A DNA stretch of 64,000 nt, taken from positions 206,697,621 to 206,761,620 of the forward strand of contig OV884057.1 of the NCBI GenBank assembly GCA_930367215.1, given 5' to 3'. Numbering within the stretch: the stretch's first letter is position 1; every line of letters begins with the position of its first letter. The DNA comes from Pollenia angustigena (taxonomy: Eukaryota; Arthropoda; Insecta; Diptera; Polleniidae). The translations under genes were made by a program, and so were the position numbers. Below are positions 45,745 through 57,580 of the stretch, piece after piece. The notes under the pieces were generated by a model. That model had not been told where the DNA came from, made no database searches, and saw nothing but the letters and a program-made list of their open reading frames with translations.

Positions 45745-46865
45745 GATGAAACACTATGCCCTTCTAGAAGTGAACAACTGAAAATATGGAGCCAGCATTA
45801 TTCAAGTATGCTATCGATCCCTACAACGAATGATGTTAGCATCTGCTCTTGCGTGACTCACAATGTGAATCACGATATTTCCACAGAATTCCCTGACTTC
45901 GCAGAAGTAATAAATGCTTTGAAGAATAATAAAGCCACTGAAGTAACTAACATGACCCCAGAGATAATTAAAGCGGGCACCCAAACAACTGCGCAACAAC
46001 TTTTTACTCTTATCCAAAATTTTTGGCAGTCTTGTGAACTGGATTCAAGTCTTAAGGAAGGTATTAAAATGAATATCCCCCAAACCTGTGACCTTATAGA
46101 TTGCAGAAACTGGAGAGGCATCACTATTCATAGTTCAGTTAATAAGGTAATGGCGTATTTTATAAACAAAATAGTTTCAGACGCTGTGATTATCGATCTC
46201 AGACCAGAGCAGGCTGGTTTCCGCTTACAAAAATCTTGCAGTGACCACGTCAAGTCTGCGTATACTCATTAAGCAATAACCCCTCCTTATGATATTTTAA
46301 GACTTCGAAAGGCATTCGATACCCTCAATCACCAGGCAATATGGAACGCACTTGCCTACAAAGGCGTTGCACCAAAAATTATTCTCCTGATTCAATCCCA
46401 GTATAAAAATGCTAAATGACGAGTTGCTCACGACAACGCACTGAGTAACAGCTTAAATGTTAAACCTTGTGTTCGCCAAGGATGTCAACTCTCTCCCCTG
46501 CTTGATGTCATTGTGCGTAATTCTACCAGAGAAAAGAGAGTAATAAGATGGAGATTTAATAAACAACTAAAAAGCCTGGAATATGCTGATGATTTCTGCC
46601 TTCTGTGGCAAACAACTTTTGCCACATGTCAGCTAAACTTAAATCTCTTGAGAACGAAGCTTTAAAAGCTGACTTAAGAATATATATAAGGAAGAGCAAG
46701 GTAATGCGCTGCAGCATATTAACGAAAATTGGCGGCTGCTATGATGATATAGTCTTCCAAATTTCAAAAACTAGCCAGTCGTTTGGTATCTTACGACCTG
46801 AATGGAAGTCCACTGCTGTCTAAAAGTGAGCAGTAGAGTTACACGTCCGAATTTCTCAAAACGGA
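45745..46865 (+). pseudogene. Non-LTR retrotransposon reverse transcriptase pseudogene
   Basis: The readable part starts near SEQLKIWSQHYS and runs in one frame to 46272: FAEVINALKNNKATEV, PEIIKAG, CDLIDCRNWRGIT and LRPEQAGFRLQKSCSDHV, RT motifs 0 to 2a. After a stop and a frameshift follow motif A as FE(R)KAFDTLNH, motif B as VRQGCQLSPLL, and motif C as EYADDFCLL (YADD codons 46583-46594). The thumb region fades after 46650. Endonuclease and 3' tail are not recognised. The catalytic aspartates are mostly kept, yet frameshifts and stops make it dead. The clade (RTE- or CR1-like) is not fixed. Confidence 0.88.
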
Positions 46866-48020
46866 TTAAGCTGGAGGGAAATTAAATATCTTTCATCAAA
46901 AAGGACAGAAATAAAAGAGTTCGTTGTGGTCTTTTGTTCCTTTTAGGAACCACAGGACATGATATGTATGGGACGATCCAATTCAAATTGAACAGTTTGG
47001 AGAAAAATATTTTTTGATTTTCTTTATTTTTTACTGTGTCGATGTTCCTTCTCAACAGCAAATTTTCAGAGTTTTTTGGCTTTTTGTTACAGAGATATCG
47101 AATATTAAAAAAAATTGCGTTATAAGAAAACAATGTTGAAATAAATACGCATAACTTTTTCAATATTAATACAAATAGAAAAATTTTATGATTAAATTAA
47201 TTTTTTCGTGGCCATCAAGAAGAAAGCGGACTACATTTACTCACTTTGGCAACTTTGCTAAATTGGCAACACTGCTCGTATATGTTTAGCCTCGCAAAAC
47301 TTGCTTTTTATTTCATTAATCCAAAATTTGCAGTTTTCGGAGAAATAACTTGTTACATTTATACTTAACTCATCTCCAATAAGTCTTACACACCTTAGTG
47401 GTATATGCCCGGTCTTAAACAACTATACTTCTTCTTTACTTACAACTACCGAAGTTAAATGTAGTTTTTCACAAATGTTTATTTCTTTTAGTTAACAAAA
47501 TCATTTAATTTTAACCCATTTAAGTTTTTCTCTTAAACAAGAAATTTAATTAAATTTCCAACAACATTTGACCTTTAAAACTCCTCAAAGAAAACTATTT
47601 GATATACATGTTTATCTTTTACTAAAAAATAAACAATTTGTGTTAATGCAGCAAAAGTAAATAAATACATTTGGGCAAATGTAATGAAATCAACTTAAAT
47701 ATTTTCTCTTGCAGTTCAGTAATCCAAAGTAACTAAATTTCAAAGTTAAATACATCAAGTTAAATATTTAAGCAAACATTTCGTTTGAACACACACACAC
47801 ATATACGAAAGAAAAGAAAAAATCCTTTGGGAGTATAAATATATGTATTTAAATGTTTAAATAAACTAAATTTATTTAAATGTACAGTGGATAAAATCGA
47901 CTGATTTATGTAAAAACGGTGGTATAATGTTCCAAAAATGGCATAAAGCAAAGAAATTTTTTGCATGCAAAATACAAAAATTATAGTGAAATAAGTAAGT
48001 ATGAATATATTGTTTTAACA
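46866..48020. other. Interval without recognised genes
   Basis: A CTAAATTGGCAACACTG motif at 47260-47276 is identical to the right end of the hAT at 51439-52580, suggesting a solitary end of that family. Nothing else is supported. Confidence 0.45.
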
Positions 48021-48137
48021 TAACGGGTGGCTAAATTTTAAGGGCTGAATGTTTTGAATGTGAACCACACCTAAACGTCAATTTTTTTCTGCATTTCATT
48101 TGACATTTCTCAATTTCAGACTAACTAAATTTAAACC

Positions 48138-49072
48138 ATGGAAAGATACACAATCGAGCAACGTTTTAAAGTTATTCAAACTTATTATGAAAACGGGCGT
48201 TCAAATCAAAATGCATATCGTGCACTTCGTAATTTTATCGGTCAAGTTAATCGTCCAAATGTGCGTACAATCGGAAAAACCGTGCCAAAAATTTGAGCAA
48301 ACCGGGTCTGTAGGAAATGTCACAATTTCAGTGAATGCTGTTACTGCAGAAAATATTGCTGCTGTTCGCGATAGTGTGGCTGAAAAGCCGTCCACCTCAA
48401 CTCGTCGTCGTGCCCAACAATTGCATCTCCCACGCTCGTCGTTTATGAACAGTATGCATAAAGACTAGCATTTAAAAGCTTTCAAGGTGCAATTGACTCA
48501 AGGACTAAAGCCTCTTGACCATTCCAAACGTCGTCAATGGTCAGAATGGTGGCGAGAAATGACAACAGTGAATGATTAATTTTCGAAGAAAATTAACTTC
48601 ACCTTAGTGGATTCGTCAATAAGCAATATTGCTGCATTTTGTGCGAGCGATAATCCAAGAGCGACTGTCGAAAAACCAATGCAATGGTGCGGTTTATGGG
48701 CTGGCGGCATCATCGAGTCGTATTTTTTCCAAAATGAGGCCAGTCAGGCAGTTACTGTGATTGTTGTTCGCTATCGTGAGATGAAATTTAATGGTCGTGT
48801 TATCTCACGTCTTGGCGATGTCAATTGGCCGCCAAGATCATGTGATTTGACACCGTTAGTTGGACTTCTTTCTTTCGGGTTATTTAAAAGAAAAGGTGTA
48901 CGCCAATAAGCCAGCAACAATTCAAGAGCTAAAGGATGAGATAATTCGGCACATTAACGGCATAGAACCTCAATTATGTCAAAGCGTCATCGAAAATTTG
49001 GACCATCGGATCGGGGTGTGCCTCCGAGGTCGCGGGGGCCATTTGACCGATATTTTGTTTCATACTAATTGA
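48138..49072 (+). pseudogene. IS630/mariner-type transposase pseudogene
   Basis: The frame opens at 48138 with MERYTIEQRFKVIQTYYENG (helix-turn-helix), then GQVNRPNVRTIGKTV. After a frameshift follow TAENIAAVRDSVAEKPSTS and RRRAQQLHLPRSS, the second DNA-binding domain. The region with the first and second catalytic Asp is eroded (the frame near 48580 reads FTLVDSSIS). MQWCGLWAGGIIESYFF, VRYREM and VNWPPRSCDLTPL (third catalytic region) are readable in shifted frames, and the C-terminus FLSGYLKEKVYANKPATIQE to 49072 is in another. At least four frame changes make it inactive. It is a better-preserved copy than 4369-4799 and belongs to a distinct subfamily. Confidence 0.9.
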
Positions 49073-49084
49073 ACCATACGAATA

Positions 49085-50650
49085 TTATCATAATAAAACA
49101 AGTAAGAGTGCTATATTCGGCTGTGCCGAATCTTTGATACCCTCCACCGACACTTCGAATGTTTTAGGACTAATATCTGTATGATGTCTATTAATTATTA
49201 AAATTTGCTGCGGTTTAGACCTATATAAAATTATTGACCGACAATCAGAAGCAATTTAAAAAAGCTTGAGTAGAATATCAGTTTAAGCTGAACTTAAATG
49301 ATTTTCAGGAGAATAAAATATATAAAGGCCATGGTAAGCTATGAACCAATCATCCCAAATTCTGCAGAACGATTTCTGGTATTAAAAAACATAAATTTCA
49401 ATACAGCGGTGCAATTAGTTTAAGCGTTTGCAGTGAATTTCAGAAGGCTGCTAAAATGGAATCTAAGGTAAATTATGGACCGTATATCACAAAATTGCAT
49501 AACATTTTTTCTGGCCATATGAAGCTAAACTGGAAGAAAGTTTACCGCGTATTTAATTATTTTACCAGAGTAGGCTTTAAATGAGGCCTATGGTAAGTTA
49601 TGCACCGATCTTCACCAAATTTCACACTGTCATTTTTAGTTCTATAGAACTGTGATGTACCAAATTTTGTTATGATAGCATTATTTTTTACGTTTTTAGG
49701 CGTACTAAGCTGTTTTCCGGGAGTAGGATTTATAAGGGCCCTAGGGTAAATTATGAACTGATCTTCACGAAATTACATAGTTTTATTTCATGTCCTATAA
49801 AACTTTGATGTACCAAATTTTGTTATGAAAGCATTATTTTTTACGGCTTTAGGTGTACTTAACTGTTTTCCGGAAGTAGTTTTTATATGGGGCCTAGGGT
49901 AAATTATGGGCCGATCTTCGATAGTTTTACTTCTTGTCCTATAAAACTTTGATGTACCAGATTTTTTTATGATAGCGTTATTTTTTACGGATTTAGGCGT
50001 ACTTAACTGTTTTCCGGAAGTAGGGTTTATATGGGGCCTAGGGTAAATTATGGACCGATCTTAACGAAACTTCACAGTATTATTTCTAGTCCTATAAAAC
50101 TGTGACAAGCCAAATTTTGGTATGGTAACATTATTAATTATGGTCTTAGGCGTACTAAACTGTTTTCCGGGAGTAGGGCCCCATGGTAAATTATAAACCA
50201 ATCTTCACGAAATATTACAGCGTAATTTTCAGTTGAATTAGACGAATTCTTGCAAAATCTTATGTTATCCTCTGCATTATTCCACCATTTATGTTAGTTT
50301 TTGTAACAAAATTATCAATTTTTTTTAGGTGGTGGTTCCACATTTTGATTCATAGCTCTGATCCTGCTAAACGGATTTAGCTGAATTTCAATCCCACACT
50401 GCTTAGGATAACTAAAAGAAATTTGGCACCCAGTTTGTTTAGTTCTTTTGAGTTTTTCGAAAGTGAGCGTGTTTTCAACATACGGACAGACGGACAGACA
50501 GATGTACATGGCTAAATCGACTTAGAATTACTCAAGGACCCAGAATATATATACTTTATGGGGCCTGAGATGAATAATAAAAAAGTTTCACATGGAATGA
50601 CAAACTTAATATACCCCCTTCACAACTAATTGTGGTGGAGGGTATAAAAA
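49085..50650 (+). mobile_element. Mini-me/DINE-1-like (Helentron-associated) insertion
   Basis: It begins ACAAGTAAGAGTGCTATATT, then CGGCTGTGCCGAATC (a hairpin) and ACCCTCCACC, and ends in TGTGGTGGAGGGTATAAAAAG, so ACCCTCCACC is inverted at the end. Near 50485-50560 it carries ACGGACAGACGGACAGACAG, GGCTAAATCGACTTAG and ATATATATACTTTAT, the core flanked by GTCY- and TA-type proto-microsatellites known from mini-me/DINE-1 elements. Between, 49440-50215 holds about five ~148-bp tandem units with CTGTTTTCCGG(G/A)AGTAGG. Confidence 0.75.
49440..50215. repeat. ~148-bp tandem array inside the mini-me-like element
   Basis: ACTGTTTTCCGGAAGTAGG recurs near 49708, 49860, 50004 and 50156, with a diverged unit near 49560. 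Each unit includes GGGTAAATTATG, CCGATCTTCACGAAAT, CCTATAAAACTTTGATGTAC and AAATTTTGTTATG. Confidence 0.8.
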
Positions 50651-50726
50651 GAAATTACATTTATTTCCTAAATAATTTGTGTTTTAATCAAAATCAACAT
50701 CGGCCCTTAAAATGTAACCCTTTATT

Positions 50727-51430
50727 ACGAAACTATTTTCGTTCTAAGTTAAATTTAAACAATACTTTTTAAGGTTGTTCATTATCAAAAGCCTCGTTAC
50801 TCTAACGTGAACGTATACGTTGCATATCAGCAGTTTTTTTTCTTACAAAATCCATGTATAAATAGGTAACGTTAAATTAACATTAAATGGTCTTGTAGCA
50901 TTGGCGTGCAAAAAAGAAAATGAATGATTCTGAATAAATAAGACTAAAAAAACTTTGTGTATGTTTATTTTTATTGACAGAGCAAATATTCCATCGACAG
51001 ACAAAACATTTTCTTTTTGTATTTTTTACAAAACGCAAAAGTAACAAAAACTAAATTTTTTTTTTCTTTCATCTATATAATATTTATTTTCACATGTAAG
51101 AGCGAATAAAATCTTAATAAGTGATATTGCTTCCTGCTCTTTTGTATGGTATATGGTATATACTTCTTAACAAAATACTCTAAACTAATAGATTGATGTT
51201 AACTGCAACAACATTCGACTAGCATATAAGTGCAAAAGGTACGAGAAACCGGTTTTTGACCTGTAAATCGAGATTTTGGAGGTGTTTCGAAGTTGTACTC
51301 AGCAACACCTTCTAGAAAAATATGATCGCATCCCAGGTAGTTCTGTTTCATTATTTTTTGTAATACTGTGGAATCGTTCTAATTGCTTAACATACAACAA
51401 AATAAAGCAGCTGATTTGCAACGTCTATCT
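50727..51430. other. Interval without recognised genes
   Basis: AT-rich DNA, no coding signal, no terminal repeats recognised. Confidence 0.5.
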
Positions 51431-51669
51431 GTAACGTTCAGTGTTGCCAAAACTTGGTGTCCAAAAATGGCTAAATTTACAGAAAAAAATGGCTAAAAAT
51501 GGCTAAAAAATGGCTAAAAGCTTTTTTAAGTAAAAACACATTAAAATTTAATAACAAAACAGATATAATTCATTTAAAGTTGTTTACAATCAAATTGTGA
51601 GTTAAGATCAATTTGTTAAATAAGAATAAACGTAAATTATTAAATCATCGAAAAATTCGATGTCGTTAT

Positions 51670-52230
51670 TGTTCATCTCATAGGAATCGCTCATTAGTTT
51701 CAAATAATCATAAGTTTAAAATAATTTGAAGGTAAATCATAATCACGACAACATTTACCCAACCTTTTGAGTCCAGATCTACAATAAAAAACAAGTAAGA
51801 AAGTATAGTCGGTTAAACCCGACGATACCCTACACCACATTAGAACTTTTGTACCAAATTTTATCAAATAATCTCTAAATTGCGACCTGTACTTTGCGCA
51901 CAAGGTTTACATGTACAGCCAGCCAGCCGGACAAACAACGTGATTCTGAGTTAATCGGTATACGTAAAGGTGGGCTAAGGACCAATATTTTAAGGTCTTA
52001 CAGACATCAGCACAAACGCATAGTACCCTCTCCACTATTGTGGTGGTGGTACAAATATTGTATTGTTATGGTAAAAATATTTACCTAATTGATAAAATCG
52101 AATTAACGGTTGCTTAATGTAAGCTATTTCTCAAATTATTTTAACGATGTTTACTTGGCGAAACACCCTCTCTACTTCAGTATTAGACCATGGAAGTGAG
52201 AGCAACTTTATAGTCAATTCTGATTTCTAA
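51670..52230 (-). pseudogene. hAT transposase C-terminal remnant
   Basis: The minus strand near 52140-52200 reads LTIKLLSLPWSNTEVERVFR, then QVNIVKII and a stop. This is the hAT dimerisation motif (S-N-x-x-V-E-R-x-F-S-x-V-N). Beyond the insertion, 51700-51780 gives GLKRLGKCCRDYDLPSN and FKLMI, which resemble the C-terminal tail of the same family. The gene was evidently continuous before the mini-me-like element split it. The rest of the transposase is missing. Confidence 0.72.
51790..52060 (+). mobile_element. Mini-me-like element, copy in the hAT
   Basis: It begins ACAAGTAAGAAAGTATAGTC, then GGTTAAACCCGA and ACCCTACACC, and ends in CTATTGTGGTGGTGGTAC. The interior holds GACCTGTACTTTGCGCACAA, CAGCCAGCCAGCCGGACA and GATTCTGAGTTAATCGGTA. 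An inverted copy with the same words is at 55045-55225 and a fragment at 42350. Confidence 0.75.
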
Positions 52231-52588
52231 AACAATCCCTGCATCCCTTTATTGAAATACTTTAACCAGAAAGAAACAGCGATATTTGTGTTGATCCATT
52301 TAATAAATATAATAGTGGAGTACTGCTCCTTAATTTAGAAAGATGCTTCAGCGTCATAGTTTATAGCGATTTTCAACACTTGTAAAAGTTGTGATTTAAA
52401 TTAAAGGCGGTTTAATTGTTAAAAATGTTTATTTTACTTTTATAAATTTTTATAATAAAATAAAAATTATTCTTTTAAAAGAAAAACGCAAAAAAATGTA
52501 TGGCTAAACAAGTTGAAAAATGGCTAAACAGGGTGAAAATGGCTAAATCTAGCCACTTAATGGCTAAATTGGCAACACTGGTAACGTA

Positions 52589-53604
52589 GCAAAACAGCTG
52601 CTAGGGCTTTAAGAGCAATTAACGCATAAATTATACACAACGTTTTGTAATATTTACTAAAATATAGTCTACGAACAAACTTGTTTGTTTAAAAAAAACA
52701 CGGAAAGATTAACTACGACCGTATTTTTCGTGGCATTGATTACATACTGCGTCTACTACACATGCAAATTTCCTAAACATTTTCGGGCAAATAATATTCT
52801 AAATGGCTTTCTCATTGAGCAAATATCTATGGCTTTTCCTATCGAATTTTTATCGATGAAGTTACTGTGCTAGGGAAGAATTATGCAACAAAAATTATGC
52901 CCACCACACAATACACAAGTTCAGTGCTCAAGTCTGGCATTAAACAGTTGCTTTTACGCAGTGAACTGAGTAAAAATCAAAACAACTTTGATATTTGCTT
53001 AAGTTTTTAAAACTGTACAGCGAACTCGCGTTTTGTATGTTAAAAACGTTCAGTTCTATGGCGTTTTTTTAAGAGTTGATAACAAAATATGAGCGCGAAA
53101 AAAATCATTCTGGACAGGGTTCCTAGACATATGCAAAGATCGCCTAAATTATGGCGCAATAAAAGCAGAAATTGACTATTGCAATCAAATACTACGAAAA
53201 ATTAATGGAAAGCTAAAAACGGAAAAACGGTTTTCTTGTTTTTTATTTGCATATGTTGTCTTCTTCGCTTATAAATTTTAAATAAAAAATTGCACAGTTT
53301 TCTTGTGTAGTGTGTGTCACAAGTTTCGTTTACGCAGTGCCAATCTTAAGCACTGAACTTGTAATATTTACTTTAAGAATGTACTAACTGTCGACCATTA
53401 TTGACAAATTCTAGCTTTACTGTTTTTTTTTTTTTTGGTTTTGGTTCAGTGACACTGAGTGAAATAAATTACAAAAACTTTTTACGAAAACTTAGTTGTG
53501 ATCAAACAAGCATTGACGAAATACACCCCAGACGGTACTTGTTTCTTTTAAAACCTTTCAATATAGTCTGCAAAAATTTATAATGTTTACTTGATTAAGT
53601 TGTT
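52589..53604. other. Interval without recognised genes
   Basis: No recognised element. A sequence near 52915 (ACAAGTTCAGTGCTCAAGTC) and one near 53345 (CTTAAGCACTGAACTTG) are partly inverted to each other, so a diverged TIR pair of about 430 bp is possible. Confidence 0.4.
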
Positions 53605-53605
53605 T

Positions 53606-53700
53606 AAGTCTGGGTTCACACTATGAAAGTTTTATTTCAGAAAGTCTGAGCTTATTGGCTTATTTCTGAAAGAAAACTTTCACAGTGTGACTCCAGACTT
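53606..53700. mobile_element. 95-bp foldback MITE, AAGTCTGGGTTCACACT ends
   Basis: AAGTCTGGGTTCACACTATG, then AAAGTTTT, at the left pairs with AAAACTTTCACAGTGTGACT, then CCAGACTT, at the right. The flanks AGTTGTTT and AGTTGTGA agree in six of eight positions, a possible hAT-type duplication. Confidence 0.75.
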
Positions 53701-54247
53701 AGTTGTGAAATAATTTTTGCAAAATATTGTTGCTGCAATTAATCAAAACACACATATCCCAAACTATCATAAAAATTAGTGTATATATTTTTGGTTTCTA
53801 CTCTTATTGCTGCGTTTTTTTGTTCATACCCCTATGTTTTTTAGAGAATACATTTTTATACCCGCTTATCATTTGACTAACCTGAAGCATTTATCTTTGC
53901 TTCTAAACCAGTGATAACCAAGCCCCGAACTAACCAAGCCCCGAACGCACGCACACAAAGATATTATGTACTTGGGTGCGGTCGCAGAGACTGATGATAG
54001 CCTGATGTTTTGAAACGAACAAAGTTGTTGTATACATGTGAATTGCCGACCGTGTCTGTGTGAAAACTACGATTATTGACTTACTCGCGAGCCTATGGAG
54101 TGGTTATCACTGTTCTAAACGTTTACACAGTATTTGATTGTGACAGCGATACTGCAGTAATTTAAATGTGTGTTCAATTGGAATTGTGCAGGCCTCTATT
54201 TTTTTTATACTATTCAACACAGAGTTGTTGTAAAAAGTTAATTGGGT

Positions 54248-54389
54248 TGTTCACGGAAGGCGGATTATCAGGTTATATGGTTATGTAGTTATGTATATTA
54301 ACAGCAGCAAAATATATTTGAAAAAAAATTTTATAAATATATTTTGTGTTGTTAATATAAATTAATAACCATATAACCTACCGTGAACC
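54248..54389. mobile_element. Foldback MITE, GTTCACGG ends
   Basis: GTTCACGG, AGGTTATATGGTTAT and ATATTAACA at the left pair with TGTTAATAT, ATAACCATATAACCT and CCGTGAAC at the right, almost the whole 142 bp. TTGGGTTGTT at 54242 and AACAACCCA at 54462-54470 form a weaker outer pair. Confidence 0.75.
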
Positions 54390-55044
54390 ATCCGAATAAT
54401 TTATTACAACTGTTTAACTGCGCTAATGTTGTTATTGTATAACTGTAATCTTTATCTAAACAACCCATATTTCGATTCTAACATTTTTTGTTGTTTTTAC
54501 ATTTCTTTTAATCTACTGTATAACTACCAAATGTGACGAAGTAGTTTAATCTATGTAGAAAATTAAAAAACATTCTACCAAATGCTTGTAGGGGTTCTGC
54601 TTATTTTGTGTAGCTCTTTGTTTTTTATTTAAACTTTCACGTTTATTTAAGGCTAAGAAAATAAGTTGTAAAATTCAATATTCAACACATTTTCCTAATT
54701 TTGTTAATGGAAGAAGATTTCAAAGCAGATGATGGGTGGTGTAAAGAAGCGCATTAAATTAACAGAGAGAAAAAAAATAACTGGAACATATTTTATGAAA
54801 CATAATTAAATTATGTGAAAATTTAAGGCATACAAGATGTTAGCTTAAATTAGATGTGACATAATGGTATAACGTAAAAGCTGTTAATGGTTATCGAACA
54901 AAAAAAAAAAAAAAAAAAAACCATTCTATGGTAATGGTTATGACGTTATGGAAAGCCACCTAAAATGAAATACTGTGTTGCCGCAACAACCTTATGGGCA
55001 ACCGTTATGTTCGTTTTAAGGCTTAAGAAGTATTTTTATACCCA
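54390..55044. other. Interval without recognised genes
   Basis: Contains an A run of about 22 bases (54900-54921) and ATGGTAATGGTTATG-like words reminiscent of the M2 MITE family. No genes. Confidence 0.45.
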
Positions 55045-55225
55045 CACCACAATATTGGAGAGTGTATTATGCGCTTGTTCAGATGTTTGTAACACCTTAA
55101 AACATTGGTCGTAGACCCACCTTTTTGATTACTAATCGACTCAGAAACATCTTCTGAGTCAATGAAATGTTGTCCATCTGTCCGGCTGGCTTTCCATGTT
55201 AATATTGTGCGCGAAGTACAGGTCT
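55045..55225 (-). mobile_element. Mini-me-like element, inverted copy
   Basis: Read on the minus strand it gives GACCTGTACTTCGCGCACAA, AGCCAGCCGGACAGATGG, GATTAGTAATCAAAAAGGTG and CAATATTGTGGTGTGGGTAT, the same order as at 51790-52060. Confidence 0.7.
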
Positions 55226-55755
55226 CAAGACGGTCTTCGATTTTTTGGCTCCATTTTTGTACTTTTAATTTCTAGCTTAAAAATAGTGAAAATTGTCTTT
55301 AGATAACTCTTTTTTGCATCATGTAAGCTTCCTAACACATTCTGTCAAGTCATTTGTCAGCTGCGATTAATCAAGTGCAAAAAGTCAACAAATTTGCATC
55401 GAAAATTATTTCGCAAATTTATTTTTTTTTAACTATTAAAAAACCAATTTAGAGTAAAGCGATCGACTTCATAATTTTACGGTAAGAAGATAACATGTTT
55501 TATTTTAATTTAATAATGTACTAAATGTGAAAAAAATTAACAGCCAGTCCCACGATGTCACACGTTAACGTTCGCATAGAAAATTACATTTAAAACAAAA
55601 TAATTTCTAAAATTTGTTTTTGGCTGTAAAATATTGTGTTTTTAAAACGAAAAAGTGAAGACCGTTTTCAGACGGTCTTGCCGGTTTATGTGTACAAAAA
55701 TGTCCCGCTATTTTTTATTGTTATTTTTATCTTTGATTACACTACTGTGTTAAAG

Positions 55756-57580
55756 ATGGATCTTACTAAGCGTGCTTGTAAAAAAAAGATCAATTTGGAG
55801 CAAATGTCTGATGAACAATTGCTCTAGTTTATCGATTCTGTAGAGAGTTCTGTAGACAGCACAGATACAAGTTTTGATAGCGAAGACAGCTGGGCTAACG
55901 CTGCCTATGTTTTGGACAATATTGAGACCGATGCATTGTCAGCGAATGCAGAACAGTCCATAGATTAATGTGTTAAAAAAATGGCAATAGCCAACACCAC
56001 TGATGCTTTTGTAGAGGCAATTCATTTTGCACTTAATTTGAGCACATTGGCTGATGTAACTGTCATTGAAGATGTAGCAACGCTCGAAACCATTGCGACA
56101 CAAGAACTGTCGACATCAGCTGCAACCAAAACTAAAAAATTCAAAAGAGCTCGATCTCCATTGCCAATAACTGAAGCTACTAAACCATCTGTTCAACCGA
56201 ATCCTGACGTTTTTGTTGGAGGTATATGCCAGTATACCGCTTTCCTAGTTTAGAAAGTTATTGGGGAAAAATTCCTTCTTGCCGATTCAGAAGTGTATGG
56301 CATCTAAAGGATTTTTTGCCATCAAAAAATATTTATCATTTCAACATGAATCGCAGCGAAAAAATAAAGGTGAACCGGGCTGTGATCCACTGTTTCGCAT
56401 CCGCACTTTGGCCAACAAAATAAACGACTGATTTGACTCAATCTCAAAAACAGCTAGATTATGCGTTGACGAACAGATGTGCAGCACAAAGACAAAACAC
56501 CACCTCCGTCAATACATGCTTAATAAGCCGCCTAAGTGGGGGATCAAAATGTTCGTGCTGTGTGATACAAACGGTGTCGCCTACCGTTTTGAAATCTACA
56601 ATGGCGCCGGAGAAAATATAGTTACACCTGGTACACCGGACATTGGAGCTGCCTCAAACGTTGTTATTCGTTTATCACAAAAGATTCCTAATTTCCTTTA
56701 TCACATCCTTTATTTTGATAACTTTTGCACATCGCTGCCAGAGGAATTTACAGTTTGGGCACAGCAAGAGGTAAGAGGTGTGTTGTTATCATACTTCTTG
56801 TTAATCATGATTTGCTTTTGTATTTATAGTAAATCGTATTCCAGGGTGTAAGCTGCCGACAGACAGCGAAGTGAACAAAGAGCAGCGAGGATTTTGTGTA
56901 GAATACATGGCTTCAATTCATGGAGTTGATGTGAATACTGTTTTATGGAAGAATAACAAATGTGCCCGCCTGGCATCGACATATGTCGGTATTGAACGTT
57001 TTGAAAGAACCAATTCTGATAAACGAAAATCAAAGGCTCCTCGGTATGAGAGAAGGCAGAAGAAATTTATAGAAATAAATTGCCCTCAAATAATCCTAGA
57101 ATACAATGCTCACATAGGTGGAGTTGGTCTCATGGGTCTTTACCATATTCGAGCTAAAACTCGAAACATTACGATTAGATTGTTCTATCATTTTTTGGAT
57201 ATGGCCTCTACAAATGCATTAATTTTATACAAACGCTTACACACGCAGAATGCCAATGCTTCCAATAATGTCACCAATGAAGAACCAATCTTACATCTTC
57301 CAGATTTTCGTAAAGAAATAGCTGCTGGCCTCGTTTCCTTCAAAAATAAACGATCTGTAGGGCGACCATCTGCTCAAAATCTCGATGAGCCTTTATCACC
57401 ACAGCCTGGGACATCAGGTGTTGGGAAAAGAGCTATTCATCAAGTTGCTGATGTTCGGTTCGATTGTGTCGATCACTTTCCTATTTTGGTGGACAGAATA
57501 GTAAAAAAAGGTGCAAACATTGCAAGAAATCGGATACCCAAGTCGTTTGTTCCAAATGCGATCTTCACTTATGCGGTTAG
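55756..57580 (+). pseudogene. piggyBac-like transposase pseudogene
   Basis: ATG at 55756 opens MDLTKRACKKK and an acidic N-terminus with two in-frame stops (codons at 55825 and 55966). Then: YWGKIPSCRF and the FPSKNIYHF region, the first catalytic Asp in CVDEQMCSTKTKHHLRQYM (shifted frame, about 56465), MFVLCDTNGVAYRFEIYNGA, and the second Asp in LYFDNFCTSLP. A 59-bp GT-AG intron-like gap (56771-56829) precedes NRIPGCKLPTDSEVNKEQRG. The third catalytic site reads GGVGLMG where piggyBac proteins have GGVDLMD. The cysteine-rich C-terminal domain (RCKHCKK, VCSKCDLHLCG) is in the +1 frame after an A7 run and ends at TAG 57578-57580. A long open frame (56871-57656) reads past it out of phase. Confidence 0.92.

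Larger units (their letters stand above)
48021..50726 (+). mobile_element. IS630/mariner-type element split by a mini-me-like insertion
   Basis: The left end TAACGGGTGGCTAAATTTTA (then AGGGCTGAATG) at 48021 matches the inverse of the right end at about 50699-50726 (GGCCCTTAAAATGTAACCC). Between them are the transposase pseudogene (48138-49072) and a 1.57-kb insertion (49085-50650). Without the insertion the element would be about 1.1 kb, a normal length for this group. Confidence 0.72.
51439..52580 (-). mobile_element. hAT element, CAGTGTTGCCA ends, split by a mini-me-like insertion
   Basis: CAGTGTTGCCAAAACTTGG at the left faces AAATTGGCAACACTG at the right. GTAACGTT (51431-51438) and GTAACGTA (52581-52588) are a 7/8 target duplication. 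Both ends are followed by repeated AATGGCTAAA motifs. The interior holds the minus-strand transposase remnant (51670-52230) and an insertion at 51790-52060. Confidence 0.87.
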
